Of a DNA stretch of 64,000 bases, positions 1 to 8,593 are shown piece by piece (positions within the stretch are counted from its first letter, which is position 1; each line of letters opens with the position of its first letter). The translations under genes and the position numbers were made by a program. Under the pieces are notes generated by a model. That model was not told the DNA's origin and searched no databases. It saw only the letters and a program-made list of their open reading frames with translations. Source of the stretch: Candidatus Enterococcus stercoripullorum (GTDB lineage Bacteria > Bacillota > Bacilli > Lactobacillales > Enterococcaceae); assembly GCA_019120335.1 (NCBI GenBank), contig DWVH01000007.1:1-64000 (forward strand), written 5' to 3'.

Positions 1-131
1 TTGTAGCCACGATGTATCGCGTGGGTCGTCAAATGCCATCTATTTTTAAAGAAACTGCAGAAGGCGGATTAGCAACTAGTCCGACGGGGTTAAAATTGCA
101 AAAAGAAATTCTAGAGAGACAAACAAAATAA
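1..131 (+). CDS. sdaAA: L-serine dehydratase alpha subunit, C-terminal end (partial)
   Basis: Only the last 42 codons are present, in the frame beginning at base 3 and ending at the TAA at 129-131; the start lies outside the window. The tail contains MPSIFKETAEGGLATSPTG, which resembles the conserved C-terminus of the alpha chain of iron-sulfur L-serine dehydratase (serine to pyruvate plus ammonia, cytoplasmic, usually paired with SdaAB). It is the only plus-strand gene I support in the window and it converges on the argJ/argB remnant. The assignment rests on a short tail remembered from the family, so it is likely but not certain. Confidence 0.7.
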   Translation, partial: VATMYRVGRQMPSIFKETAEGGLATSPTGLKLQKEILERQTK

Positions 132-137
132 AAAAAA

Positions 138-315
138 GGGCTGACCCATTAGTCTCTAATAAAAAATGAGTATATAAATAATCCGAACGTTCATCGTTGA
201 TTTTATGAGTAATCAAGTTGAATATTCGGATTTTCTTTGTCTTTTATTAATTATTTATTTCATCATAAGGATTTCTTTTTTTAATTATCTTGCTAAAATA
301 CTTTTGGGTCAGCCT
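138..315. repeat. Nested inverted repeats between sdaAA and the arg remnant
   Basis: The outer arms are GCTGACCCA at 140-148 and TGGGTCAGC at 305-313, with an A-run before the left arm and a T-run after the right arm. An inner pair, AATCCGAA (180-187) and TTCGGATT (226-233), lies between them. The outer pair may be two facing terminators for convergent genes, or the ends of a small non-coding repeat element. No credible gene is enclosed. Confidence 0.45.
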
Positions 316-321
316 CTCTTT

Positions 322-660
322 TTATGTGGTAATTTTGGTCCCCAAACAATGAATATTATTATTAATATTCACATTTTTTACACCGTGTAGTAAGGCATAT
401 TTTGCACTATTTAATTTTGAAATCACGCCTGAACCTTTTGCACAACCTGCCACAGTGATTGTTTTTATATCAATTTCTTCTTGATAGGCACTTACCTTCT
501 GGCGCGTATCAGTTGTCAAAATTGCTTCTTGAAAGTTTTCAGTAGCGCAGTCTTGATTATTTGCACACAATTCCAAGCCAACTGCGACTTGAAACATTGG
601 TAAAAGCTTGCCAATAATTCCTGATGAGCATCGATTTGTTTGGTAAAAATTGTTTGTTTT
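322..660 (-). pseudogene. argJ'-'argB deletion fusion remnant
   Basis: The upstream part of this frame reads SSGIIGKLLPM, then AILTTDT and GCAKGSGVI, matching the N-terminal half of ornithine acetyltransferase ArgJ (GVIG..LPM, TTDT, AKGSGMI). Immediately after GSGVI the sequence becomes KLNSAKYALLHGVKNVNI and ends in GTKITT, matching the C-terminus of acetylglutamate kinase ArgB (MIPKL.SA....GV..VHI ... GT.I). The junction is near 418-424. The frame has a stop at 661-663 before any ArgJ N-terminus, and the catalytic Thr region of ArgJ and nearly all of ArgB are missing, so it cannot encode either enzyme. It implies loss of an argCJBD-type operon. The only in-frame ATG (597) would give 91 residues of no predictable function. 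Confidence 0.75.
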
Positions 661-696
661 TCATAGATATTTGGTTATTTAGTTAAAAATATGCAT

Positions 697-731
697 AAAA
701 ATAGACTAGCCAAAAAACTTGACTAGTCTAA
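697..731 (-). terminator. Terminator after clpB
   Basis: On the minus strand a 10-bp stem (TAGACTAGTC with GGCTAGTCTA, one G-U pair) encloses a T-rich loop and is followed by a T-run. It begins 11 bases past the clpB stop. Confidence 0.85.
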
Positions 732-741
732 AATCATATAA

Positions 742-3348
742 TTATTCTTCTGTTAACGATTCGGTTTCAAAGAATAATTGATTATTTTGCAAAGTTACAG
801 TCACTTTACTCTTTGGCATCACTTTACCAGCAATAATTTCTTTGGCAAGTGGTGTTTCAATTTCTTTTGTAATATATCGTTTTAATGGACGAGCACCAAA
901 AGAAGGTTCATAAGCATTTTGTGCAATATATGTTTTTGCTTCATCGGAAATACTTAATTCGATTTCTCGGTGATTTAGTCGTGTAGATAATTGTTGAACC
1001 ATCTTATCAACGATTCCCTTCACATCTTCTAAGCTAAGTGGGGTGAATATAATCGTATCATCAATACGGTTTAAGAATTCAGGTTTAAAGTGCATTCTTA
1101 AAGCTTGCATGACTTGATCAGAAACTTCTTGTGAGATAGTCCCTTCTTCAGTCACTCCTTCAAGCAACAATTGTGAACCGATATTTGAAGTCATAATCAA
1201 TACAGTATTCTTGAAATCAACTAAGCGTCCTTTAGAATCTGTCAAACGACCATCATCTAATACTTGTAATAAAATATTGAAGACATCTGGATGAGCCTTT
1301 TCAATTTCGTCCAATAAAATAATTGTATATGGATTACGACGAACAGCTTCCGTTAATTGTCCACCTTCTTCATAACCTACATATCCTGGAGGAGCTCCAA
1401 CTAAACGAGACACTGAATGTTTTTCCATATATTCACTCATATCAATTCGTACCATATGTTCTTCAGAGTCAAATAAGTTTTCTGCTAAAGCTTTGGCAAG
1501 TTCTGTCTTACCAACCCCAGTAGGACCTAAGAATAGGAATGAACCTAGTGGACGATTTGGATCTTGTAAACCAGCACGAGAACGTAGTACCGCATCACTT
1601 ACGGCATCTACGGCTTCGTTTTGACCAATTACACGTTGATGTAAGGTTTGGTTTAATTTCAATAATTTTTCACGTTCGCCTTCCACTAATTTTGTCACCG
1701 GAATACCTGTCAAACGACCGACAACAATCGCAATTTCATTTTCAGTCACGGATTCTTGAACCATTTTTAACTGATCAGAATCATTTTTACGTTCTAACTC
1801 TTTTAATTCTTTTTCTAATTGTGGGATGGTACCATGACGTAACACAGCTGCTCGTTCAAGTTCATAATTGTTTTCAGCACCTTCTAATTCATGGCGCACA
1901 CGTTCAAGTTCTGCACGTTTATTAGAGATAGCATTTACTTCTTCTTTCTCAGTTTCCCATTGCATTTTCATTGAATTAACTTCTTCACGTAAATTTGCTA
2001 ATTCTTCTTGTAAGTTTTCTAAACGTTTTTTAGAAGCATCATCAGTTTCTTTCTTCAAAGCAGCTTCTTCAATTTCTAATTGCATTAAACGTCGCATCAC
2101 TTGGTCTAGTTCTGTTGGCATAGAATTCATTTCAACTTTAATATTGGCACAAGCTTCATCGACTAAATCAATCGCTTTATCTGGCAAGAATCGGTCAGTA
2201 ATATAGCGGTCTGATAAAGTTGCAGCGGCTACCAAAGCATTATCATGAATATTTACGCCGTGATGTACTTCAAACCTTTCTTTCAAGCCACGTAAAATCG
2301 AAATCGTATCTTCAACAGTTGGTTCTTTGACTAAAACTTTTTGGAAACGTCTTTCTAAAGCTTTATCTTTTTCCATATATTGACGGTATTCATCTAAAGT
2401 CGTGGCACCAATCGTATGCAATTCCCCACGAGCAAGCATTGGTTTTAGTAAGTTACCGGCATCCATACTACCTTCTGTCTTACCAGCACCAACAATATTA
2501 TGGATTTCGTCGATAAATAGAATGATTCGTCCGTCAGATTTTTTCACTTCATCCAATACAGCTTTCAATCGCTCTTCAAATTCACCACGATATTTAGCTC
2601 CAGCAATTAATAGCCCCATATCTAATGAGTAGACTGTTTTATCTTTTAAGTTTTCAGGAACGTCTTTTTTAACAATACGTTGAGCTAAACCTTCGACAAT
2701 CGCTGTTTTACCAACACCAGGTTCACCAATTAACACTGGATTATTTTTGGTTTTACGAGATAAGATACGGATGACGTCACGAATTTCTTCATCACGCCCA
2801 ATAACAGGGTCCATATTTCCTTCTTTAACTTTTTGTACTAAGTCAATGCCGTATTTTTCTAATACTTTATAAGTTTCTTCTTGATTTTGTGATGTCACAC
2901 GATCACCCCCACGGATATTTTCAATTGCATCCTTAACGTCTTTTTCAGATATTTGATGTTGAACCAAATACTGAGTTAATGGATGATGTTTTAATTTCAT
3001 TAATGCAAGAATAACGACTTCAGTTGAAAGATATTCGTCATCGAACGCTTCTCTAATCTTATCTGCTTCAATAAACAATTGATAAAGATTGTGGCTAAAA
3101 CTTTGGCCATAAGAAACATTACTACCTTCAACTGTAGAAATTTTATCTAATTCTTGGTCAACTTTTGCTTCAAATTCATCTACATTGACACCTAAATCTT
3201 TATAAAAATTTGCACCAAAATGATCAGTGTGCAAGAAAATTTTCCATAAATGAGCAATATCAATTTCTTGATGATGTCTAGTCATTGCAATTTGTTGCGC
3301 TTGAGCAATGGCTTGTTGCATCGTTGTTGTCATCTTTTCAATATTCAT
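742..3348 (-). CDS. clpB: ATP-dependent chaperone ClpB
   Basis: ClpB is a hexameric AAA+ disaggregase that pulls proteins out of aggregates together with DnaK; it acts in the cytoplasm after heat or other stress. The 868-residue product has the full family layout: an N-terminal Clp-N repeat domain (about 1-150), a first AAA+ module with Walker A GEPGVGKT at 208-215, a long coiled-coil middle domain (about 410-530), a second AAA+ module with Walker A GPTGVGKT near residue 610, and the C-terminal D2-small domain. The M domain separates it from ClpC/ClpE. The ATG is preceded by AGGAGG at good distance. It is monocistronic, with its own stress promoter (CtsR and CIRCE sites at 3440-3490) and terminator. 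Confidence 0.97.
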   Translation of the reverse strand: MNIEKMTTTMQQAIAQAQQIAMTRHHQEIDIAHLWKIFLHTDHFGANFYKDLGVNVDEFEAKVDQELDKISTVEGSNVSYGQSFSHNLYQLFIEADKIREAFDDEYLSTEVVILALMKLKHHPLTQYLVQHQISEKDVKDAIENIRGGDRVTSQNQEETYKVLEKYGIDLVQKVKEGNMDPVIGRDEEIRDVIRILSRKTKNNPVLIGEPGVGKTAIVEGLAQRIVKKDVPENLKDKTVYSLDMGLLIAGAKYRGEFEERLKAVLDEVKKSDGRIILFIDEIHNIVGAGKTEGSMDAGNLLKPMLARGELHTIGATTLDEYRQYMEKDKALERRFQKVLVKEPTVEDTISILRGLKERFEVHHGVNIHDNALVAAATLSDRYITDRFLPDKAIDLVDEACANIKVEMNSMPTELDQVMRRLMQLEIEEAALKKETDDASKKRLENLQEELANLREEVNSMKMQWETEKEEVNAISNKRAELERVRHELEGAENNYELERAAVLRHGTIPQLEKELKELERKNDSDQLKMVQESVTENEIAIVVGRLTGIPVTKLVEGEREKLLKLNQTLHQRVIGQNEAVDAVSDAVLRSRAGLQDPNRPLGSFLFLGPTGVGKTELAKALAENLFDSEEHMVRIDMSEYMEKHSVSRLVGAPPGYVGYEEGGQLTEAVRRNPYTIILLDEIEKAHPDVFNILLQVLDDGRLTDSKGRLVDFKNTVLIMTSNIGSQLLLEGVTEEGTISQEVSDQVMQALRMHFKPEFLNRIDDTIIFTPLSLEDVKGIVDKMVQQLSTRLNHREIELSISDEAKTYIAQNAYEPSFGARPLKRYITKEIETPLAKEIIAGKVMPKSKVTVTLQNNQLFFETESLTEE

Positions 3349-3426
3349 AACTCCATTCCTCCTATCGTTGAATGAAATAAATAATTTATCTTGATGTACT
3401 TATTCCTTTTTCTTAAGTACACATAC

Positions 3427-3455
3427 AGTATAATCCAAAAGTCAATGAAGGTCAA
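3427..3455 (-). promoter_or_regulatory. clpB promoter
   Basis: On the minus strand TTGACC (3450-3455) and TATACT (3427-3432) are separated by exactly 17 bases, a good vegetative promoter. The start would be near 3420, giving a leader of about 70 nt before clpB. The -35 lies inside the CtsR box. Confidence 0.8.
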
Positions 3456-3456
3456 A
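3440..3456 (+). promoter_or_regulatory. CtsR operator
   Basis: AGTCAAT-GAA-GGTCAAA matches the CtsR heptad direct repeat (RGTCAAA-NAN-RGTCAAA) with one mismatch. It covers the clpB -35 hexamer, so bound CtsR would block polymerase. Confidence 0.85.
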
Positions 3457-3463
3457 CTAAAAA

Positions 3464-3490
3464 TTAGCACTCTATGCATTTGAGTGCTAA
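3464..3490. promoter_or_regulatory. CIRCE element (HrcA operator)
   Basis: TTAGCACTC at 3464-3472 and GAGTGCTAA at 3482-3490 are separated by nine bases: a perfect CIRCE inverted repeat. It sits just upstream of the clpB -35 and 12 nt past the asparaginase stop. With A/T runs on both sides it could also fold as a terminator for asparaginase. Confidence 0.95.
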
Positions 3491-3502
3491 TTTTATACTT
3501 TC

Positions 3503-4507
3503 TTAATATTTTCTGTTCAAAATACTATCGTGATTGATAGTTTGATAAAAATATTTTCGGATATCCTCAATATTTTCATATTCTGCCATTAGCCACATCA
3601 GTTTTGTTACTACCGCTTCAAATGTCATATCATAAGCCTCTAGTAATTGAAAATCTTGTTTAACTTTCTTGCCAACTTCATAAACTGTCATATCGCTACC
3701 CTCATTGGCTACTTGTGAACTAACAATGACTAAACGATCTTTTTGATATTGATTCATCAACTGATAAAAGGTCGCAACTAAATTTTCAGGTATACCACCA
3801 ACACCAAAACTTTCAAGGATAATACAACGATAATTTTCAAATGCAAAAATGAGCACTTTTGCATCTAGTCCTGGGGTAAGCTTCAAGGTAATTAAATCTT
3901 CTTGCAATTGATGATAAAATCTAGTTGGTTGAACAAGTGGTTGACTTGGAATATAGCGGATAATTTGTTGATCTAAAATAACCGCAATATACGGAAAATT
4001 GATACTTGTAAAAGCATTATAACTTTTGGCTCGGACTTTTTTCGCGCGACTTCCAACGATTACTTTACCATCAAAAACAATAACCACTTCTTGCGATAAA
4101 TCATCACAAGCGTAAATAAAGCTATCTAGTAAATTGACTTTCGCATCAGTGCTATCCATATCAATGGGTTTTTGTGAGCCGGTTAATACAATAGGCTTAA
4201 CAGAATTTTGAATTAAATAAGATAATGCAGCTGCGGTATAAGCCAAGGTATCTGTACCATGACAAATGACAAAGCCATCATAAGTGGTATATTTTTCCTC
4301 AATCGTACGAGCTAATGTCAACCAATGTTTAGGGGTCATATTGGTACTATCGAGATTGAATAAGGCTAAGGTATCTACATGACAAATTTCTTGTACTTGA
4401 GGAATGTAGGTTAATAATTCTTCAGCAGTGATTCCTGGTGTTAAACCATGTTGCGATTTTTTAGAAGCGATAGTACCTCCAGTAGTAATCATTAATATCT
4501 TCTTCAT
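3503..4507 (-). CDS. ansA: Type I L-asparaginase
   Basis: Hydrolyses L-asparagine to aspartate and ammonia in the cytoplasm. The 334-residue length fits the bacterial type I enzyme. Both catalytic signatures are visible: TGGTIAS with the nucleophilic Thr12, and HGTDTLAYTA at 83-92 with the Thr85/Asp86 pair. There is no signal peptide, which argues against the secreted type II form. The ATG is preceded by GAAAGG. It lies between the pepT terminator and the clpB CIRCE element. Only about 20 bases separate the pepT terminator from the start, so it may depend on read-through or on promoter elements inside the hairpin. Confidence 0.92.
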   Translation of the reverse strand: MKKILMITTGGTIASKKSQHGLTPGITAEELLTYIPQVQEICHVDTLALFNLDSTNMTPKHWLTLARTIEEKYTTYDGFVICHGTDTLAYTAAALSYLIQNSVKPIVLTGSQKPIDMDSTDAKVNLLDSFIYACDDLSQEVVIVFDGKVIVGSRAKKVRAKSYNAFTSINFPYIAVILDQQIIRYIPSQPLVQPTRFYHQLQEDLITLKLTPGLDAKVLIFAFENYRCIILESFGVGGIPENLVATFYQLMNQYQKDRLVIVSSQVANEGSDMTVYEVGKKVKQDFQLLEAYDMTFEAVVTKLMWLMAEYENIEDIRKYFYQTINHDSILNRKY

Positions 4508-4525
4508 CTTGTTTTCCTTTCAACG

Positions 4526-4575
4526 AGAAAAATAGCGAGTGTGCTATGTAACACTATGCATACAACACTCGCTAT
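4526..4575 (-). terminator. Terminator after pepT
   Basis: An 11-bp perfect stem (ATAGCGAGTGT at 4532-4542 with ACACTCGCTAT at 4565-4575) is followed on the minus strand by TTTTTCTC. Confidence 0.85.
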
Positions 4576-4582
4576 GACTTCA

Positions 4583-5812
4583 TTATTTTGCATTTAATTC
4601 AACAATTTTCACAATAACATCGGTAGCCTTTTGCATCGCTTGTAAAGATACAAATTCAAAACGTCCATGCATATTTTCGCCACCAGCAAAGATATTAGGT
4701 GTAGGAATCCCTAAATAAGAAATTTTAGAACCATCAGTCCCTCCGCGAACAGGTTCAATCACTGGGACAATTGCTAATTCTTCCATCGCATTTTTAGCTA
4801 ATTCTACAATGCTCATGTCTTTTTCGATTACTTCACGCATATTGTAATATTGATCGAATAAGTTTAATTCAACACGTTCTTGATCATATTTTGCGTTAAA
4901 TTTCGCAACTAAATCAACGATAAATTGTTTACGTGCTTCGAATTTTTCACGGTCATGATCACGAATGATATAAGACATCTGTGCTTCTTCAGGCGTACCA
5001 GTGAAGCCGTGTAGATGATAAAACCCTTCATAACCTTCTGTGTGTTCAGGCACTTCTTCTTTTGGAAATTCGTTTTGGAAATCAATGGCCATTTGGATAG
5101 CATTAATCATGGTATCCTTGGCTGTTCCTGGATGGACATTTTTACCGTGGAAAGTTAAATCAGCTTGAGCCGCATTAAAAGTTTCAAATTGTAATTCACC
5201 TACTGGACCGCCATCCATAGTGTAAGCAAAATCAACATCAAACCCTTTTGCATCAAACTTATCTGCTCCAACTCCTATTTCTTCGTCTGGACCAAAAGCA
5301 ACACGAATTTTTCCATGTTTGATATCAGGATTTTTGATTAATATTTCCATAGCTGTCATAATTTCTGCAATACCAGACTTATCATCTGCACCAAGTAAAG
5401 TTGTACCATCAGTTGTAATCAATGTTTGCCCAGCATAATTTTTCAAATTAGGAAAATCAGCGGTATTTAAAGTATATTTTCCTTCCTTATCTAATTTGAT
5501 TGTTGAATGTCCATCATAATTTTCAACAATTTGCGGATTTACATTGACTGCATTGAAATCTGCGGTATCCATATGGGCAATAAAACCAATAGAGCGTACC
5601 TCTTTATCAGTATTACTAGGTAGAGTAGCTGTTACAAAACCATTTTCTTCATTATAAAAGACATCTTGCATGCCTAAGTCGGTCAACTCTTTGGCTAACT
5701 CATGGGCAAAAGCTACTTGTGTTTGTGTTGATGGTGTCGTTGTACTCATTGGATTAGAACGAGTCTCCGTTTTCACATATTTTAAAAATCTTGGTAATAA
5801 ATTAGAATACAT
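4583..5812 (-). CDS. pepT: Tripeptide aminopeptidase PepT (M20)
   Basis: Cytoplasmic zinc peptidase that removes the N-terminal residue from tripeptides during peptide use. At 409 residues it has the usual size. Metal-site motifs appear in order: AHMDT with His80 and Asp82, GADDKSG around 141-147 with the bridging Asp, and GPDEEIG around 174-180 with the catalytic Glu pair. TDGS and a C-terminal [11 protein letters not shown] complete the PepT pattern. AAAGGAG precedes the ATG. It follows the Nif3-family gene by 12 nt and is probably the last gene of the nrdR-dnaB-dnaI-trmK transcript. Confidence 0.96.
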   Translation of the reverse strand: MYSNLLPRFLKYVKTETRSNPMSTTTPSTQTQVAFAHELAKELTDLGMQDVFYNEENGFVTATLPSNTDKEVRSIGFIAHMDTADFNAVNVNPQIVENYDGHSTIKLDKEGKYTLNTADFPNLKNYAGQTLITTDGTTLLGADDKSGIAEIMTAMEILIKNPDIKHGKIRVAFGPDEEIGVGADKFDAKGFDVDFAYTMDGGPVGELQFETFNAAQADLTFHGKNVHPGTAKDTMINAIQMAIDFQNEFPKEEVPEHTEGYEGFYHLHGFTGTPEEAQMSYIIRDHDREKFEARKQFIVDLVAKFNAKYDQERVELNLFDQYYNMREVIEKDMSIVELAKNAMEELAIVPVIEPVRGGTDGSKISYLGIPTPNIFAGGENMHGRFEFVSLQAMQKATDVIVKIVELNAK

Positions 5813-5824
5813 AATAAAACTCCT

Positions 5825-6955
5825 TTATATTATTTCAAATGGATCAGTATTAACGGTCGAAACCATTAAATCAACCTGCCATTTATTTGCTGTTTTCCAT
5901 TTCTCATATTTTTCTTTCAACTTATCTGCAAAAAGAACTTCAATATGATGACCCGGATCAAGAACAATTAGTCCTGACTCTTGCATATCGTGAGCCGTGT
6001 GATAATAGACATCTCCTGTAATATAGACATCCGCTCCTTTGGCTAAAGCATCTCGATAAAATTTTTCCGCACTTCCCCCACAAATCGCCACTTTTGAAAT
6101 AAGTTGTCGCTTGCTTATACAGTTTGCTTTGATAACTTTCAAATGCTTTAAATGAAAAGCTGATTTTACTCGATCGATAAAAGTTGATAATTCAAGTGGT
6201 TCAGCTAAATGACCAATCCGTCCAATCCCTTCAATTTTTGTACCATTTGAGTCTGGATTTAAATCATAAACTTCAAAAGCTGGTTCTTCGTAAGGATGGA
6301 CTCGATACATTGTTTGTAAAACACTTGGCAAATATTGATTTTCAACAATAAATTCTACCTTTTCTTCAGCAACAATGCTCAATTGCTCGGCTTGCCCGAT
6401 AGTTGGATTGGCTTGCGCAGATGGCGTAAAACGTCCTTGTCCGTCACTAGTATAACTCATGTGATGATAATTTCCTAACATTCCAGCTTTAGCTTCTCCT
6501 AAGGCTTGACGTAGCTGATCAGCATGTGTTTTAGGGACATAGACAATCAATTTTTTAAGGGCTTTTGTTTGTGTTTTTTGTAAAATCTCTACTTCATTTA
6601 AGTCGAGTGCTTCACAAAACCAATCGTTCAGACCATCTGCTACCACATCAATATTGGTATGGGCAACATAGACGTTGATGTGATTTTGTAAGATATTTAG
6701 AAACATTTTTGACTGTGGATTATCATCCGTTAATTGATTGATAGGTCTGAAAATCGGTGCATGTTTGGCAAAAATCAGATCAGATCCTATTCTGATTGCT
6801 TCTTCAACCACTTGTGGACGTACATCTAGGGTAAAAAGAACTTTTTGAATTTCCGCATCTAAAGAACCAATTTGTAAGCCGCAAAAATCTTTCTCCAAAG
6901 CTAATTCTTTCGGACAATAAGCTTCAAACGGGGCGATGAATTCTCTTAGTTTCAC
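5825..6955 (-). CDS. Nif3-family dinuclear metal protein (YqfO-like)
   Basis: A 376-residue member of the Nif3/DUF34 family with the two-part Nif3 fold (about 1-130 and 260-376) and a central PII/CutA-like insertion (about 140-235), as in Bacillus YqfO. Candidate metal residues are visible in AKHAPIF, AHTNID and, near the end, DPGHHIEV. Biochemical function is not settled for the family; its fixed place next to trmK suggests a link to RNA or cofactor metabolism. The start is GTG, overlapping the trmK stop by four bases (GTGA), so the two are probably translationally coupled. Confidence 0.92.
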   Translation of the reverse strand: MKLREFIAPFEAYCPKELALEKDFCGLQIGSLDAEIQKVLFTLDVRPQVVEEAIRIGSDLIFAKHAPIFRPINQLTDDNPQSKMFLNILQNHINVYVAHTNIDVVADGLNDWFCEALDLNEVEILQKTQTKALKKLIVYVPKTHADQLRQALGEAKAGMLGNYHHMSYTSDGQGRFTPSAQANPTIGQAEQLSIVAEEKVEFIVENQYLPSVLQTMYRVHPYEEPAFEVYDLNPDSNGTKIEGIGRIGHLAEPLELSTFIDRVKSAFHLKHLKVIKANCISKRQLISKVAICGGSAEKFYRDALAKGADVYITGDVYYHTAHDMQESGLIVLDPGHHIEVLFADKLKEKYEKWKTANKWQVDLMVSTVNTDPFEII

Positions 6956-7647
6956 ACTAACACTTCCTCAATTAATTTGATTTCTGCTTCTAGTTCAGCC
7001 ATTTTTTCCATATGATTTTGTGTTGCATTTTTTAATTGTTGCAACACCTTTTGTCTTTGCTTTAATTCTCTTTGCCATTTCTTGATAAAAATAGGTGATT
7101 TTGCTTGCATCAAGTGTGGCCCAAATAAATATTGCGCTTCGTTCAGGCTCGTTGGCTGTGATAACTTTTTAGCAACGATAATTTCATAGATTTTTTTATT
7201 TTCTTCTAAAATTTCTTCGGTGATAATGGTATATCCATTGGCTACCAAATATTTCCTTAAAGTAGCTTCCCCAACATTAGGCTGCAAAATAAGTAATTCT
7301 TCACCGGTAATTTGTTTTTTACCTTCTAATAGAATCTGTTTAATCAAGGTACCGCCCATACCACAAATTGTAATGGTGTCAATTTCATCGCTTGATTTGA
7401 TAGCGAATAACCCATCTGCTAAACGAACAGTGATTTTATCGGTCAGTCCTTGCAAAGTTACTTGATGTACAGCTGATTCAAAAGGGCCTTTGACTACTTC
7501 TCCACAAACAGCATAACTAATTTTATTTGACAACATTAAACGAACAGGTAAATAAGCATGATCCGATCCAATATCCGCTAATCGAGCTTGATTCGGGACA
7601 AATTCACCTACTTTTGCCAGTCGTTGTGATAATTGTTGTGCATTCAT
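6952..7647 (-). CDS. trmK: tRNA (adenine-22-N1)-methyltransferase TrmK
   Basis: SAM-dependent enzyme forming m1A22 in tRNA. ADIGSDHAYLP at residues 24-34 is the SAM-binding motif typical of TrmK, followed by GEVVKGP and TICGMGGTLI. The C-terminus is a helical hairpin rich in Lys, Gln and Glu, as in the family. I use the ATG at 7647 (MNAQQLSQRL, 231 residues) rather than the ATG at 7692: GAGAGG lies 9 nt before it, family members start here, and the upstream start would overlap dnaI by 32 nt. It sits between dnaI and the Nif3-family gene. Confidence 0.93.
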   Translation of the reverse strand: MNAQQLSQRLAKVGEFVPNQARLADIGSDHAYLPVRLMLSNKISYAVCGEVVKGPFESAVHQVTLQGLTDKITVRLADGLFAIKSSDEIDTITICGMGGTLIKQILLEGKKQITGEELLILQPNVGEATLRKYLVANGYTIITEEILEENKKIYEIIVAKKLSQPTSLNEAQYLFGPHLMQAKSPIFIKKWQRELKQRQKVLQQLKNATQNHMEKMAELEAEIKLIEEVLV

Positions 7648-7660
7648 TCTTTCATTCCTC

Positions 7661-8593
7661 TCACGTTGATGGATTGCGACGATTTTGGCCAATCATCACA
7701 ATTTCTTGGGATAAATAAGCAATACGTTCCATGATGCGCATCGCTTTAATTGGTTCTTGATCACCCTTTTGTGTTACTGTTAAATGTCTTTCTAACTCTT
7801 TCATCGTAAAGTTAGAGCTGAAAAAGGTTGGTAACATTTCCTGCATACGATATTGTAAGATAACCCCAAGTACATCATCTCGAATCCAGCTGCTCATGGC
7901 ATCAGCTCCTATATCATCAATCATCAAAATTGGTGCAGTTTTAATCTCATTTAACATCTGAATCATGGTATCTTTACCAATCGCTTGTTTCATCTCCACC
8001 GCAAAAGTTGGAAAATGTATTAAGGTACTATCATAGCCATCTTCAGCTAACTTTTTTGCAATCGCTCCTAAAAGATAAGTTTTACCTACACCAAAGTTAC
8101 CTACTAAATATAATCCTTTAACAAAAGTAGCTTGCTTTTGTTCATATTGTTGGATGAAACGAGCAGCTTGTTGTATTGCTTGACTACGACCATCAGTAAT
8201 TTCAAACGAGGCCAATGAAGCTTCCCGTAACATTTTAGGCAGATAAAAGGTTTTGATACGTTCATTTACTTGTTGTAGTTGTTTGCGTTTCAATAATTCA
8301 GGTGTAGGAGAATAGGTCACCTCAATGACATGATGCGAAATTTGCAATTTAGGTTCATAACCAGGTGCAATCATAGTGGGATCATTAGCCAAGAATTTTT
8401 CTTTTTGCTGGATATATTCATAAAGTTGGCTATAACTTTTTTCAATATCTGCTTGTGTTAATTCTGTTTGATGTTGCTTCAAGAAACGCTGAACATCAGG
8501 ATTTTCATTAATTTGTTTAATCATTTGCTGATATTCTTGTAAATAATTTCGCTTTTGAAGAATTTGTTTTAAATTTTTACCTACATCTTCCAT
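7661..8593 (-). CDS. dnaI: Primosomal protein DnaI (helicase loader)
   Basis: AAA+ ATPase that loads the replicative helicase at origins and restart sites together with DnaB and DnaD. In the 310 residues, Walker A GNFGVGKT is at 165-172 and Walker B ILMIDDIG near 222-229. The Bacillus protein has an N-terminal zinc ribbon that contacts the helicase; this protein contains no cysteine at all, so that ribbon is absent and the segment around NDPTMIAPGYEPKL replaces it. The stop of dnaB and the start of dnaI share one base (TAATG), indicating coupled translation. Confidence 0.94.
   Translation of the reverse strand: MEDVGKNLKQILQKRNYLQEYQQMIKQINENPDVQRFLKQHQTELTQADIEKSYSQLYEYIQQKEKFLANDPTMIAPGYEPKLQISHHVIEVTYSPTPELLKRKQLQQVNERIKTFYLPKMLREASLASFEITDGRSQAIQQAARFIQQYEQKQATFVKGLYLVGNFGVGKTYLLGAIAKKLAEDGYDSTLIHFPTFAVEMKQAIGKDTMIQMLNEIKTAPILMIDDIGADAMSSWIRDDVLGVILQYRMQEMLPTFFSSNFTMKELERHLTVTQKGDQEPIKAMRIMERIAYLSQEIVMIGQNRRNPST

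Noticed and set aside
179..233. Two PurBox-like matches (11 and 12 of 13) in the repeat segment near the left edge
   Set aside because: They coincide with the inner inverted-repeat arms, and no purine gene or promoter lies beside them; a chance match in AT-rich DNA is more likely.
205..390. A 61-codon plus-strand open frame with hydrophobic content
   Set aside because: It has no ribosome-binding site, lies over the inverted repeats and the arg remnant, and its hydrophobicity follows from T-rich sequence.
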